From Pseudomonas fluorescens (GTDB lineage Bacteria > Pseudomonadota > Gammaproteobacteria > Pseudomonadales > Pseudomonadaceae): DNA of 64,000 bases. Shown in pieces: positions 63,978-64,000 of the stretch. The stretch's first letter is position 1, and the number at the start of each line of letters is the position of its first letter. The DNA lies in contig NZ_LR134318.1 in the NCBI RefSeq assembly GCF_900636825.1, positions 248,001-312,000 of the forward strand, given 5' to 3'. The position numbers and the translations under genes were made by a program. The notes beneath the pieces are model-generated. The model made no database searches, was not told the DNA's origin, and saw only the letters and a program-made list of their open reading frames with translations.

Positions 63978-64000
63978 CGGCAGATCGACAACGTCGCTCA

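Noticed and set aside
1..64000. Prophage or integrative element
   Set aside because: No integrase, capsid, terminase, transposase or tRNA attachment site could be found.

Overview
The window is bacterial, high-GC and densely coded, with no rRNA, tRNA, insertion sequence, prophage or CRISPR array that I could see. Gene content and order (rimABK, tauABCD, two sfnB paralogues beside met-type ABC genes, ompR-envZ with tex, hslO-pckA, dctBD, an OprD-type porin) and more than ten copies of the short palindrome GCAGCCTGCGGCAGCTCC, usually as inverted pairs, point to a Pseudomonas of the P. fluorescens group. It reads as ordinary chromosome with a few accessory patches.

Layout. 1-0.5 kb: end-truncated methyltransferase. 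0.6-7.2 kb: leftward sulfur-scavenging operon (two SfnB-type flavoproteins, a DszA/NtaA-type monooxygenase, MetQ-MetN-MetI-like ABC transporter). 7.5-8.3 kb: Ig-like repeat protein. 8.7-13.4 kb: cystine ABC transporter, D-cysteine desulfhydrase and serine acetyltransferase. 13.7-16.9 kb: BetT choline transporter with a BetI-like operator, then an aldo/keto reductase. 17.1-20.7 kb: tauABCD. 21-25.5 kb: gshA, a thioesterase and tex. 25.9-34.4 kb: ompR-envZ, rimA-rimB-rimK, hslR, a PAP2 phosphatase, hslO and pckA. 34.5-38.6 kb is the accessory patch: a Fic toxin/antitoxin pair preceded by a cut-down NadS-like ORF, then a putative lipase flanked by two paralogous small genes. 38.8-42.7 kb: RecQ-family helicase, 3-hydroxyacyl-CoA dehydrogenase and thioesterase. 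42.8-49.1 kb: glycine-zipper protein, formate-dehydrogenase-like oxidoreductase with fdhD and a LysR regulator, the BON-LysM protein Kbp, a YrfG nucleotidase. 49.2-55 kb: nudE-cysQ, dctB-dctD with a coupled thioesterase, rfbC. 55.2-59.8 kb: a three-domain kinase/aminotransferase fusion, agmatine deiminase and a small ORF. 60.2-61.5 kb: OprD-type porin behind a leader hairpin. 61.8-64 kb: an operon of a 2-oxoglutarate/Fe(II) dioxygenase, a GNAT acetyltransferase and an AzlC-AzlD amino-acid exporter.

How they work together. Sulfur is the strongest theme: uptake and desulfonation (tau, sfn/dsz/met-like), cystine uptake, D-cysteine breakdown, cysteine synthesis, glutathione synthesis and CysQ. 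Three of these transcription units (sfn, cystine, tau) share an AT-rich two-part upstream motif, which suggests co-regulation, most simply by CysB. The most attractive possible undescribed systems are the dioxygenase-GNAT-AzlCD operon (modify an amino acid, then export it) and the lipase with flanking paralogues. Function calls rest on family motifs read from the translated sequence; no database search was possible.
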